DNA of 64,000 nt from Thiorhodovibrio litoralis. Lineage in GTDB: Bacteria; Pseudomonadota; Gammaproteobacteria; Chromatiales; Chromatiaceae. Each line of letters starts with the position of its first letter. Position 1 is the stretch's first letter. A program made the translations under genes and the position numbers. Below are positions 63,846 through 64,000 of the stretch, piece after piece. The notes beneath the pieces are model-generated. The model saw only the letters and a list, made by a program, of their open reading frames with translations. It was not told where the DNA came from and made no database searches. Location: the NCBI RefSeq assembly GCF_033954455.1, contig NZ_CP121473.1:1178001-1242000 (forward strand), given 5' to 3'.

Positions 63846-64000
63846 TTCGTGCTGTTGTGTGGCGGCCTAAGTCAATCTCGCCCCTTATTGGCGCCGGTCG
63901 CGGAGTATTTCACGCGATCTCCGAGTATCGGAGTAAAGATAGTGAAGCCAACGGGCGTGCGCGTTACTATAACCTGACATGTCAGCTAGCGTCCGAGACG
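63846..64000. other. Right-end flank with inverted repeat
   Basis: No gene is supported in the last 155 bases. CTCCGAGTATCGGAG at 63919-63933 is a perfect 6-bp inverted repeat around GTA, and CGGAGTA occurs twice nearby. It may be a control site for the gene starting beyond the window. Confidence 0.4.

Overview
The window is a high-GC, gene-dense chromosome segment of a gammaproteobacterium, most plausibly a purple sulfur bacterium of the Chromatiales. This placement is an inference from gene content: a fused peroxiredoxin-glutaredoxin, a DsrC/TusE-family protein, the recC-recB-recD order, FadL and DnaE. No 16S rRNA or other decisive marker is present.

Layout. 0-12.2 kb: the end of an LpxL-type acyltransferase, a UPF0104 membrane protein, a glutathione-dependent peroxide-reduction pair (glutathione reductase, Prx-Grx fusion) and a nonulosonic (pseudaminic-type) acid cluster (NTP transferase, SpsF-like, PseG, ATP-grasp, PseI). 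PilZ, Gfo/Idh, YgbA-like, DUF3127 and NifX-like genes follow. 12.5-17 kb is a decayed accessory patch: a truncated Clp-type ATPase, a nonsense- and frameshift-damaged gene with LDPEE repeats, a Phd/VapC toxin-antitoxin pair, a hypothetical gene with an in-frame stop and a doubly damaged YfbK-like VWA gene. 17-30.6 kb is housekeeping: a DsrC-like protein lacking the terminal cysteine, pgl, msrA, HAD, tgt, CYTH, an ABC solute-binding lipoprotein, an alpha/beta hydrolase, a bile-acid-symporter homologue, purC, ridA, mltB, YjbQ and recG. 30.7-39.7 kb is a tightly overlapped recC-recB-recD operon.

39.7-47.9 kb is a type I restriction-modification island on the minus strand. It is transcribed hsdM (frameshifted), hsdS, an AlbA_2-type ATP-binding gene, hsdR. 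HsdR carries an unusual triple cysteine-cluster insertion, and three small hypothetical genes lie upstream.

48.04-54.75 kb is a compact 6.7-kb integrative element inserted at the 3' end of a tRNA-Ser(UGA) gene. It is bounded by 16-bp direct repeats and has paired GTTTGTATAC repeats near both ends. It encodes a tyrosine integrase, an AlpA-like regulator, a RepB-primase/DUF3987 replication protein, two unknown small proteins, a DUF5681 protein, a terminase-small-subunit-like HTH protein and a small acidic DFDLP-repeat ORF. It has no capsid, tail or conjugation genes. A phage-satellite or mobilizable replicon lifestyle is the best hypothesis, and this is the strongest candidate for an undescribed system in the window.

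54.8-64 kb returns to core genes: YccA, a small membrane protein, dnaE, FadL, a kinase-ATPase fusion, and DUF2892 and DUF2934 proteins. Across the window, short tandem duplications recur in protein linkers and between genes.
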